From Crossaster papposus (lineage: Eukaryota > Echinodermata > Asteroidea > Velatida > Solasteridae), in NCBI GenBank assembly GCA_037893245.1, contig JBAIAA010000008.1, positions 5,228,001 through 5,292,000 of the forward strand: a stretch of 64,000 nucleotides of DNA, read 5' to 3'. Positions 57,191-64,000 of this stretch are shown piece after piece (position 1 is the first letter of the stretch; each line of letters begins with the position of its first letter). The notes beneath the pieces are model-generated. The model saw nothing but the letters and a program-made list of their open reading frames with translations, did not search any database and was not told the origin of the DNA. A program made the translations under genes and the position numbers.

Positions 57191-58004
57191 GGTTGTGTTG
57201 CATCTACGGGAGACAGTTGAGCGGAGCTATTCTCTGGACATAGTTAGACTGCCAGGGAGTAGAAATACTCCCAGTCATTCGCTGCTTCCGTTTTCTTATA
57301 TTGGCCTTTCCTGATCATATGGCATAGCTCTATACCCTTCAGCGTATTTCTGGCTGTTTTGAAGCTGTGAAAGCCCATCATTGGTTTTGTCAGGCGCTTA
57401 ATACCCCTGTGATCTTGCTCTACCAGGTTATTCAGGTACTTGCTCTGTCGAATCTCTATCTGCTTTTTCTTCTCTTCTTTCAGGGCGGTATTGATATCCT
57501 TCAGCGCAAAGGTATTGGAGCCGCTCTTATCGATGGAGACCTTCTCTGGCTGACCATTGAGACGAATGGCCTTTTTGCAAAAGCGGGTAGCCGCTTTCTT
57601 ATCCCGGTACTTCGTCAGTAGAAAATCAACGGTATTGCCTTCAGTATCAACGGCTCGGTAGAGATAGACCCATTCCCCTTTGATCTTGATATAGGTTTCA
57701 TCCATCCGCCACGACTTCCCGCAGGGATTGCGACGCTTACGATGTTCCGCTTCTAGTTGAGGCGCATACTTCTGCACCCAGCGATAAGGTGTCGTGTGAT
57801 CAATCTCAACGCCACGCTCTTCCAATATTTCTTCCAGATCCCGGTAGCTCAGGCTGTAGCGTAAATACCAACGGATGGTTTGGAGAATGAGATGCTCAGG
57901 ATAGTGGCGACCGGAAAAATCCATGGAATAAAGCTCAGCTGCACGGCAAAATTTGAATCAGAGAGTAGCACCTTCATCAGCTGGTGTCAGTTTGCAACAC
58001 AACC
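57191..58004 (-). mobile_element. IS6-family (IS26-like) element, 814 bp
   Basis: Inverted ends GGTTGTGTTGCA (57191) and TTTGCAACACAACC (58004). The 8-base flanks differ (GCATAATT left, TAAAAAAG right), so this is not a simple insertion: the left flank is the DA1-like gene and the right flank a Tn3 transposase. IS6 elements typically cause such deletions or fusions by replicative intramolecular transposition. Confidence 0.9.
57244..57924 (-). CDS. IS6-family transposase
   Basis: 226 residues with SWRMDETYIKIKGEWVYLYRAVD (first Asp), KVSIDKSGSNTFAL (second Asp) and YLNNLVEQDHRGIKRLTKPMMGF (catalytic Glu), the IS26-type DDE arrangement. N-terminal HTH about residues 10-50. Whole. Confidence 0.95.
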   Translation of the reverse strand: MDFSGRHYPEHLILQTIRWYLRYSLSYRDLEEILEERGVEIDHTTPYRWVQKYAPQLEAEHRKRRNPCGKSWRMDETYIKIKGEWVYLYRAVDTEGNTVDFLLTKYRDKKAATRFCKKAIRLNGQPEKVSIDKSGSNTFALKDINTALKEEKKKQIEIRQSKYLNNLVEQDHRGIKRLTKPMMGFHSFKTARNTLKGIELCHMIRKGQYKKTEAANDWEYFYSLAV

Positions 58005-58287
58005 TAAAAAAGAGCTGACAGGCAAAAATGATATTGAGCTGGAAATCAGCAACCAGTGTGGCCGTTTGCTCAGCAGTGTGATCGTCTATTACAACTCAGC
58101 ACTGCTATCACGACTGTTGCAAAAATTTGAGAAAGAGGGAAATACCCGGGGTTTGGCGTTTCTCAAACAGATGTCACCAGCTGCCTGGCAGCATATATTA
58201 TTGAATGGTCATTACGCATTCATTAATAAGGGGAAAGAGATAGATATCGATGAGATGCTTGAGGGAATAACACTGTCCCTGAGCTAG
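58005..58287 (+). pseudogene. Tn3-family transposase, C-terminal stub
   Basis: KKELTGKNDIELEISNQCGR, LLSSVIVYYNSALLSRLLQK, then MSPAAWQHILLNGHYAF and stop. SPxxWxHIxxxGxYxF and the preceding YYN motif are conserved at the C-terminus of Tn3 transposases. Everything upstream was lost at the IS6 junction. No Tn3 end or resolvase seen nearby. Confidence 0.85.
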
Positions 58288-58295
58288 TTGCTGCT

Positions 58296-58436
58296 TCACA
58301 AAATTTTGGCTGGTTCCGGCTTACAACCCCTAATAGGAAACGCATGATGCCTTCCTGCTCTCAATAAAGTTCCTAAAACACCACAGGCAAGAAATATAAG
58401 AAACATTCTGGCAATAATTTTTTTCTCAGTTTTCAT
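58296..58436 (-). CDS. Small membrane protein of unknown function
   Basis: 46 residues: KTEKKIIAR then a hydrophobic helix MFLIFLACGVLGTLLRA and a basic tail RHHAFPIRGCKPEPAKIL. Possibly a leaderless single-span protein or lipoprotein-like (LACG). It sits just downstream of the WGR gene on the same strand. Confidence 0.45.
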   Translation of the reverse strand: MKTEKKIIARMFLIFLACGVLGTLLRAGRHHAFPIRGCKPEPAKIL

Positions 58437-58466
58437 GAATAACCTACTTTTCCATTTACAGAAAAA

Positions 58467-58724
58467 TCAGAGAGTAACCACAGGCTCATACTTCTTTTGT
58501 TGACGCTCATTTTGCAGAGTCTGATAACGGGCAGTAGCTGAGGCGATATCTGATGGGTATTCTATTTTAGTCTGGCTTTGGCGTGTCACCTTGCTGCCCC
58601 AGCACCGGGTCATAATCCACTGCCCCCAACGATCCTGCTCCAGTGTAATTTCGTAATAGCGGGTATCTCGCTCCCATCGGCAGTGCTGCCACTGATTGTG
58701 CGTGTAGCTGGGGGCTGGCTGCAT
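58467..58724 (-). CDS. WGR domain protein
   Basis: 85 residues made almost wholly of a WGR domain: HCRWERDTRYYEITLEQDRW then GQWIMTRCWGSKV, with the W-G-x-W and CWG strands. WGR domains occur in PARP-like and DNA-damage proteins and as stand-alone bacterial proteins of unknown role, often on plasmids. ATG preceded by GAGAGGAT. The gene is intact; IS1380 copy 7 lies 27 bases upstream and may have separated it from its promoter. Confidence 0.8.
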   Translation of the reverse strand: MQPAPSYTHNQWQHCRWERDTRYYEITLEQDRWGQWIMTRCWGSKVTRQSQTKIEYPSDIASATARYQTLQNERQQKKYEPVVTL

Positions 58725-58751
58725 GGAGAAGATCCTCTCGATACATTGTTA

Positions 58752-60421
58752 CCTAAATCCTGCAATCCAAACCCGAACAGGTCAATCGCAGCAACTGATC
58801 AAGCCCTCCTGATTCTGATTATGCTACTATCGAGCAAATATTTACCTTTTCAGTGGATTTTAATCACATGAGCCGTCGTGTTTGGTTCATCTTACTGCTA
58901 TTCCTGATATCAGGGCGCGATAACTCCTTCCGCATTAGCAGAATGTTTTTCTAATCATCCATTGTTCGCTATTTACAAACAGTCACCTACTGCTAGCCAA
59001 GCATCCCACTCCGTTTGGTAGAGATGCTCTTTGTTACTGGCAACGGTCAACTGCCTGTTACCTGTCAACAGTTTTCCGGCAACCCGTATCATATAGCAGC
59101 GAATGCTTTCCGGCTCCCACTTCATCAACTGACGATTCCCACTCATCAGTGCCATCCAACGTGTTGTATTGTAGGCCAGTATTGCACATTGCATAAGCGC
59201 ACTGTTTGCCATGAAATGATCGGTTTTGATCTGCCCGAGAGCCATCTGGTTTTTGCACTCTTCGATCCAGGTTTCGCAGGTAGCCCGCTTGCCATACGCT
59301 TTATGGATCTCCCATGGACTCAACGACTCAGTAGTCACGTAGCAGAAGTAGTCGTACTCTGGCTTCGGGTCTAACAATTCGCACTGGGTGTTTTCTGGCT
59401 TCCCGATCTTTCTTTGCCGGACAGCCACGAAGCAACGAGCCCGGTCCCAGTCACCACAGCAGTGTTGAAACTCGCACCACTCCCACCCTGGCTGATGCAC
59501 GACAGGTTGCCAGTCTTGCGGGATTAACAGTTTGTGTAGATTCTTCAGTTTGACCTTAACCAGATAACGATGTCCTAAATCCTCCAGATAGGTCAGTAAT
59601 GGTCCACCAAAGTAGCCACTATCAGCCCTGAAAAAAATCTTCATGTGGGAAGGCAGAGTAACCAGCAACTGTTTCATACACTCTATGGAGCCATTAGCAG
59701 TGTAGGCATCACCACTTCGTAACCAACCCTGCAGCACTTCTTTGGTTTCCGCGCAAAAGGCCAGCTGCGGGTGGTACGACAGCGCCCCTCTTTTTTTCTC
59801 GTTAAACCCTTTCTTTGCGCCTTCCTGAAAACCAAAACAGGTTTTTACCGTAGAATCGAGGTCAATGGTGACCTGTTTAAAAGCATAAACGGTAGATGTT
59901 CCTGAGCGCAGTGCCTGTTTCCAAACACTCTCCCTCATTTCGTGGACAGCGGTTTCCAGTTCAACGACGCTGGCAAAGTGGAACAGCTTTAAAATGCGTC
60001 CAAATTGACTGTCACAAGGAATGCGTTGAAAACGGGTGCATTCTCGGAGAACGCTATCCTGCCAGACCGTGCACACTTTCATCAGACTTTTGGCACCTGC
60101 CAGAATGCCGGTGGTTACCATCAGAATGACATCTGACAGTTGGAAAGTGGCATTAGAGCCTCGTTGAATATTAATCCGTTTGTCCAGTAGGTCGGCCAGC
60201 CCCATCCGGTTCAGGAAGCGAAACACAGGGATAAGTCCAGCCTGACTGGTAAGCGGCTTTTTAGCTTGAGTGAAATGTACCTTCCGCTGCTTCAAACGTG
60301 CTTTTGACTTGTTTTTTTTGCTCATTGAAAAAGTGATGCTTTATGAAACGAAAACATCATTTAATCTCTTTATTCACGGGTGATTGCAACTTTTATTTCG
60401 ATATTATTTGCAGGATTTAGG
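58752..60421 (-). mobile_element. IS1380-type element, copy 7 (subtype B)
   Basis: Flanked by TGTTA (58747-58751 and 60422-60426). Confidence 0.95.
58973..60325 (-). CDS. IS1380-family transposase (copy 7)
   Basis: 450 residues; unique change NGSIECMKQ (Phe to Cys). Confidence 0.9.
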   Translation of the reverse strand: MSKKNKSKARLKQRKVHFTQAKKPLTSQAGLIPVFRFLNRMGLADLLDKRINIQRGSNATFQLSDVILMVTTGILAGAKSLMKVCTVWQDSVLRECTRFQRIPCDSQFGRILKLFHFASVVELETAVHEMRESVWKQALRSGTSTVYAFKQVTIDLDSTVKTCFGFQEGAKKGFNEKKRGALSYHPQLAFCAETKEVLQGWLRSGDAYTANGSIECMKQLLVTLPSHMKIFFRADSGYFGGPLLTYLEDLGHRYLVKVKLKNLHKLLIPQDWQPVVHQPGWEWCEFQHCCGDWDRARCFVAVRQRKIGKPENTQCELLDPKPEYDYFCYVTTESLSPWEIHKAYGKRATCETWIEECKNQMALGQIKTDHFMANSALMQCAILAYNTTRWMALMSGNRQLMKWEPESIRCYMIRVAGKLLTGNRQLTVASNKEHLYQTEWDAWLAVGDCL

Positions 60422-60463
60422 TGTTATTCTTGAGAATAGTGCCAGAAGCTCAAGGCAGAGCTG

Positions 60464-60904
60464 TTAAAACAACTCCATTACAACGCCAACAGGGAAGCCT
60501 CTGTACTGTAAAAAACGGATCTGTCTAGCTTTATCCCTGGCATCCAGTGGTGGTTCGTCGCCAAATTTCTTCTGTCGGATTGTTTCAGCCATCGAGAACC
60601 AGTCAGGATCGGCTTCCTCCAGCGCGAGTGAAGCAGTCTCTGAGTCCACGCCTTTTTTCCGAAGATCCTGCTTTATCCGCATCGGGCCATGGCCTTTGCC
60701 AATCCTGGTACGAATGAAGTATTCAACAAATCGAGCATCACTGAGATAGCCATCAGCCTCCAAGCGAGCCAGAACAGTATCAACACTGTCATCAGTCTCA
60801 GCTAAAAGCTCCAGCTTGCGACTGATTTCCTGACGGGTATAGTCGCGTTGAGCCAGTAGGCTGACAGCCGCATGGTATAAAGTCTCGGAGGTCATGGTGA
60901 CCAT
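60464..60904 (-). CDS. recX: Regulatory protein RecX
   Basis: 146 residues with the three-helix RecX repeats: AVSLLAQRDYTRQEISRKL, LEADGYLSDARFVEYFIRTR, GHGPMRIKQDLRKKGVDSE and RQIRFLQYRGFPVGVVMELF. RecX binds and inhibits RecA filaments. The start could be 60904 or the internal ATG at 60895 (MTSETLYHAA), which is closer to family N-termini. recA usually lies directly upstream of recX; here the 300 bases upstream hold no recA. Confidence 0.9.
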   Translation of the reverse strand: MVTMTSETLYHAAVSLLAQRDYTRQEISRKLELLAETDDSVDTVLARLEADGYLSDARFVEYFIRTRIGKGHGPMRIKQDLRKKGVDSETASLALEEADPDWFSMAETIRQKKFGDEPPLDARDKARQIRFLQYRGFPVGVVMELF

Positions 60905-60948
60905 AGGCTACCCTCGTATACAGCGTTGTGCTGATGATAGCAAAGCTA

Positions 60949-61173
60949 TCAATAGCTTGCAGCACGGCGATTTATGTTGGTACTGCCATCCCCTTCATGG
61001 GAAAGTACTTCTAAACCAGCCTTACGTTTTTTATGGATACAAGTTTCAATTTCAGACACAGCTCTTTCGCTCAACATCCAATCACCGTTAATGAAAATGA
61101 AAGCCCTCTCCAGTAGACCGATTTTGTAGTATGAGCCACTGATATAGGCGTCTGCATCCTTTGGTATTTGCAT
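60949..61173 (-). CDS. Hypothetical small protein
   Basis: 74 residues (MQIPKDADAYISGSYYKIGL, LERAFIFINGDWMLSERAVS...). ATG with a good GAGGAAG ribosome site. Soluble, charged C-terminal half; no family recognised. Between recX and a terminator, so it may share the recX transcript. Confidence 0.55.
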   Translation of the reverse strand: MQIPKDADAYISGSYYKIGLLERAFIFINGDWMLSERAVSEIETCIHKKRKAGLEVLSHEGDGSTNINRRAASY

Positions 61174-61199
61174 TATGGTACTTCCTCTTTAACCTACCA

Positions 61200-61234
61200 A
61201 TAAAAAACCCCAATCTGACACCAGACCGGGGTTT
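61200..61234 (-). terminator. Rho-independent terminator (minus strand)
   Basis: On the minus strand AAACCCCGGTCTGGTGTCAG... forms stem AACCCC/GGGGTT with an inner TCTG/CAGA stem, followed by TTTTTTA. It would stop transcripts arriving from the right, ahead of the 60949-61173 gene. Confidence 0.75.
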
Positions 61235-62117
61235 GCAGTGAGTAACGTTGTCGTCGTTTGATCTCTCATTCCCTCAAGGGAGCAAAGGACGACAGGGTTT
61301 TCTGTGCTCTTATTATTATTGTATTCGCTGCTGTATTTGTTTTTGTTATTCAGCAACTGATCGAGCCTGCCTAACGGTTTTTTTTATTATTGTCTTGCCC
61401 CGACTTGGGGTAAACGATATTCGTAAAATACCTATGAGTCAATAGGTTAATGCAACTTTTTGCATAAGATAAAAGTCATACCTGACCTGAGTCATCTAAT
61501 GCGACATACCGTGTCATTTTCGACATGTTTGCGTCACTCAGTGACGTAAATATACGTCATTTTTTGGATACAGGCAGCCAAAGGCTGCTCAGGGACTGCT
61601 GTCCCTACGGCCTTTGGGCCTACCCTAGTTCCGCCTGCGATCTGTCCCTCGCTCCCTTTGGTTGGTCACTCCTCCTCTCCGCACGGCTTTATTCTTCAAA
61701 GCGTTATTCTTTTTTTGTTGTGTTTTTTACACGGCGGTGGGCATGGATATTACTGGGTAACACAAGCTTTGTTAATCAGGTCAGATGGGGGTAGTTCTGG
61801 GTTAACCTGCATAAAGGTACGTAATGCGACATAGAAGTGAAAGCGACCTACATGGCCGCTTTTGCAGGTTAATTATTCAGGTGTTCACGGGCTTTCAGAA
61901 GGGCAAGAAAGATGTCTGGGAAATCCGCCTGGTACAGGCTGGCTAATGTATCCAGAGGCAGTGTGATTGCGACAGAAAGGGGTCAATGGTATTGTTCTTT
62001 GCTCATAATGAACTTTCTACTCGTTGGTTTATTATGCGGCTCTCGGAATCTTCCCGGATGCGAGAGCCATTTTCTTGTTTCCTTGCGGTCTAACCTATCA
62101 AACGTTTTTCCTCCCTG
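61235..62117. other. 880-base region without a clear gene, hairpin-rich
   Basis: No convincing coding region. It contains a run of stem-loops at 61532-61620: CGTCACTCAGTGACG, TGACGTA-AATA-TACGTCA followed by six Ts, GGCAGCC-AAA-GGCTGC, AGGGAC-TGCT-GTCCCT and GGCC-TTTG-GGCC. AATGCGACATA occurs twice (61499 and 61823). The serial stems recall plasmid maintenance or transfer regions, or a structured RNA; this is only resemblance. ORFs at 61525-61794 and 61912-62127 follow the stems' sequence and lack ribosome sites. Confidence 0.5.
61542..61566 (+). terminator. Possible terminator hairpin
   Basis: TGACGTA, loop AATA, TACGTCA, then TTTTTT. Good stem and T-tract, but no gene is seen upstream on the plus strand. 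Confidence 0.5.
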
Positions 62118-62122
62118 TATTA

Positions 62123-63792
62123 CCTAAATCCTGCAATCCAAACCCGAACAGGTCAATCGCAGCAACTGATCAAGCCCTCCTGATTCTGATTATGCTACTA
62201 TCGAGCAAATATTTACCTTTTCAGTGGATTTTAATCACATGAGCCGTCGTGTTTGGTTCATCTTACTGCTATTCCTGATATCAGGGCGCGATAACTCCTT
62301 CCGCATTAGCAGAATGTTTTTCTAATCATCCATTGTTCGCTATTTACAAACAGTCACCTACTGCTAGCCAAGCATCCCACTCCGTTTGGTAGAGATGCTC
62401 TTTGTTACTGGCAACGGTCAACTGCCTGTTACCTGTCAACAGTTTTCCGGCAACCCGTATCATATAGCAGCGAATGCTTTCCGGCTCCCACTTCATCAAC
62501 TGACGATTCCCACTCATCAGTGCCATCCAACGTGTTGTATTGTAGGCCAGTATTGCACATTGCATAAGCGCACTGTTTGCCATGAAATGATCGGTTTTGA
62601 TCTGCCCGAGAGCCATCTGGTTTTTGCACTCTTCGATCCAGGTTTCGCAGGTAGCCCGCTTGCCATACGCTTTATGGATCTCCCATGGACTCAACGACTC
62701 AGTAGTCACGTAGCAGAAGTAGTCGTACTCTGGCTTCGGGTCTAACAATTCGCACTGGGTGTTTTCTGGCTTCCCGATCTTTCTTTGCCGGACAGCCACG
62801 AAGCAACGAGCCCGGTCCCAGTCACCACAGCAGTGTTGAAACTCGCACCACTCCCACCCTGGCTGATGCACGACAGGTTGCCAGTCTTGCGGGATTAACA
62901 GTTTGTGTAGATTCTTCAGTTTGACCTTAACCAGATAACGATGTCCTAAATCCTCCAGATAGGTCAGTAATGGTCCACCAAAGTAGCCACTATCAGCCCT
63001 GAAAAAAATCTTCATGTGGGAAGGAAGAGTAACCAGCAACTGTTTCATAAACTCTATGGAGCCATTAGCAGTGTAGGCATCACCACTTCGTAACCAACCC
63101 TGCAGCACTTCTTTGGTTTCCGCGCAAAAGGCCAGCTGCGGGTGGTACGACAGCGCCCCTCTTTTTTTCTCGTTAAACCCTTTCTTTGCGCCTTCCTGAA
63201 AACCAAAACAGGTTTTTACCGTAGAATCGAGGTCAATGGTGACCTGTTTAAAAGCATAAACGGTAGATGTTCCTGAGCGCAGTGCCTGTTTCCAAACACT
63301 CTCCCTCATTTCGTGGACAGCGGTTTCCAGTTCAACGACGCTGGCAAAGTGGAACAGCTTTAAAATGCGTCCAAATTGACTGTCACAAGGAATGCGTTGA
63401 AAACGGGTGCATGCTCGGAGAACGCTAGCCTGCCAGACCGTGCACACTTTCATCAGACTTTTGGCACCTGCCAGAATGCCGGTGGTTACCATCAGAATGA
63501 CATCTGACAGTTGGAAAGTGGCATTAGAGCCTCGTTGAATATTAATCCGTTTGTCCAGTAGGTCGGCCAGCCCCATCCGGTTCAGGAAGCGAAACACAGG
63601 GATAAGTCCAGCCTGACTGGTAAGCGGCTTTTTAGCTTGAGTGAAATGTACCTTCCGCTGCTTCAAACGTGCTTTTGACTTGTTTTTTTTGCTCATTGAA
63701 AAAGTGATGCTTTATGAAACGAAAACATCACTTAATCTCTTTATTCACGGGTGATTGCAACTTTTATTTCGATATTATTTGCAGGATTTAGG
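62123..63792 (-). mobile_element. IS1380-type element, copy 8 (subtype B)
   Basis: Flanked by TATTA (62118-62122 and 63793-63797). The right duplication holds the stop codon of the adjacent antitoxin gene, which is thereby kept. Confidence 0.95.
62344..63696 (-). CDS. IS1380-family transposase (copy 8)
   Basis: 450 residues; unique WQASVLRACTRF in place of WQDSVLRECTRF, two charged residues changed to Ala. Confidence 0.9.
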   Translation of the reverse strand: MSKKNKSKARLKQRKVHFTQAKKPLTSQAGLIPVFRFLNRMGLADLLDKRINIQRGSNATFQLSDVILMVTTGILAGAKSLMKVCTVWQASVLRACTRFQRIPCDSQFGRILKLFHFASVVELETAVHEMRESVWKQALRSGTSTVYAFKQVTIDLDSTVKTCFGFQEGAKKGFNEKKRGALSYHPQLAFCAETKEVLQGWLRSGDAYTANGSIEFMKQLLVTLPSHMKIFFRADSGYFGGPLLTYLEDLGHRYLVKVKLKNLHKLLIPQDWQPVVHQPGWEWCEFQHCCGDWDRARCFVAVRQRKIGKPENTQCELLDPKPEYDYFCYVTTESLSPWEIHKAYGKRATCETWIEECKNQMALGQIKTDHFMANSALMQCAILAYNTTRWMALMSGNRQLMKWEPESIRCYMIRVAGKLLTGNRQLTVASNKEHLYQTEWDAWLAVGDCL

Positions 63793-63794
63793 TA

Positions 63795-64000
63795 TTAATG
63801 TAATTTGCTAGAGATATAACGGTTCAGACTGACACCTGACTCCGCTGCCTGTAAAGCCAGCATTCTATGCACTTCAGGTGGCACACGAAGCATCAGCTTG
63901 CCACTGAATTTCTTGGTCGCAATGGGTTCAGGAATCACCTCGTTTGCAGAAGCCATATCCGCAAGACAATCGTTTACTACCTGACGAATACCCGATAAAG
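63795..64000 (-). CDS. hicB: HicB-family antitoxin, C-terminal part
   Basis: Visible residues LSGIRQVVNDCLADMASANE, ATKKFSGKLMLRVPPEVHRM and LALQAAESGVSLNRYISSKLH, stop at 63795-63797. SGKxxLRxPxxxHRxLAxxAxxxGVSLNxY is the ribbon-helix-helix DNA-binding tail of HicB-type proteins. The 5' part and any partner gene lie outside the window. Confidence 0.85.
   Translation of the reverse strand, partial: LSGIRQVVNDCLADMASANEVIPEPIATKKFSGKLMLRVPPEVHRMLALQAAESGVSLNRYISSKLH

Noticed and set aside
61912-62127. 71-codon ORF ending at the IS1380 copy 8 junction
   Set aside because: Starts in a region without ribosome site, crosses into the IS end and shows no domain; kept only as part of the unassigned region.

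Overview
The window looks like chromosome of a host-associated gammaproteobacterium. The best guess is an Oceanospirillales/Endozoicomonas-type genome; this is inference from gene order, PsrA-like fatty-acid operators and a eukaryotic-like LIM/DA1 gene, because no rRNA is present. Ordinary chromosomal genes form three islands. The first (1.2-8.9 kb) holds an SCP2 lipid carrier, sohB, a DUF2970 protein, a Kef-type K+/H+ antiporter, a thioredoxin-fold protein, a CDF metal exporter split by an IS, and the 3' part of tatD. The second (25.2-36.0 kb) holds ETF-ubiquinone oxidoreductase, a large broken kinase-like gene, etfBA, uvrC-pgsA and the classical gammaproteobacterial tRNA Gly-Cys-Leu cluster. 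The third (52.6-61.2 kb) holds a KfrA-like gene plus tyrosine recombinase module, a LIM/DA1-like peptidase relic, a WGR protein and recX; a HicB-type antitoxin enters at the right edge.

About 60 percent of the window is insertion sequences, mostly nested. I count eight IS1380-type copies (all with a whole 450-codon transposase and perfect 5-bp target duplications), six IS630 copies (at CTAG sites, transposase split at an A8 run), two IS4/IS701-type, two ISAzo13-type, two of each of two IS91-type (HUH) families, two IS21 copies, two group II introns, one ISAs1-type, one IS6-type and a Tn3 transposase stub.

Two knots dominate. Between 8.9 and 25.2 kb a chain of elements splits tatD and a second gene of unknown function. 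Between 36.0 and 52.3 kb one unknown gene was hit by an ISAs1 element (10-bp duplication still readable 5.7 kb apart), an IS701-type element and an IS21, and these were themselves hit by ISAzo13, IS630, IS1380 and two IS91-type elements.

The most unusual structure is a unit made of an IS91-type element with a group II intron placed exactly on its terminus. It occurs twice, in opposite orientation, at two unrelated sites, with identical end points, the IS91 ori side next to CAAG or GAAC and no loss or duplication of target bases. This suggests the intron has become the outer end of a rolling-circle transposon. A second lead is the KfrA-like/tyrosine recombinase pair preceded by two strong palindromes.
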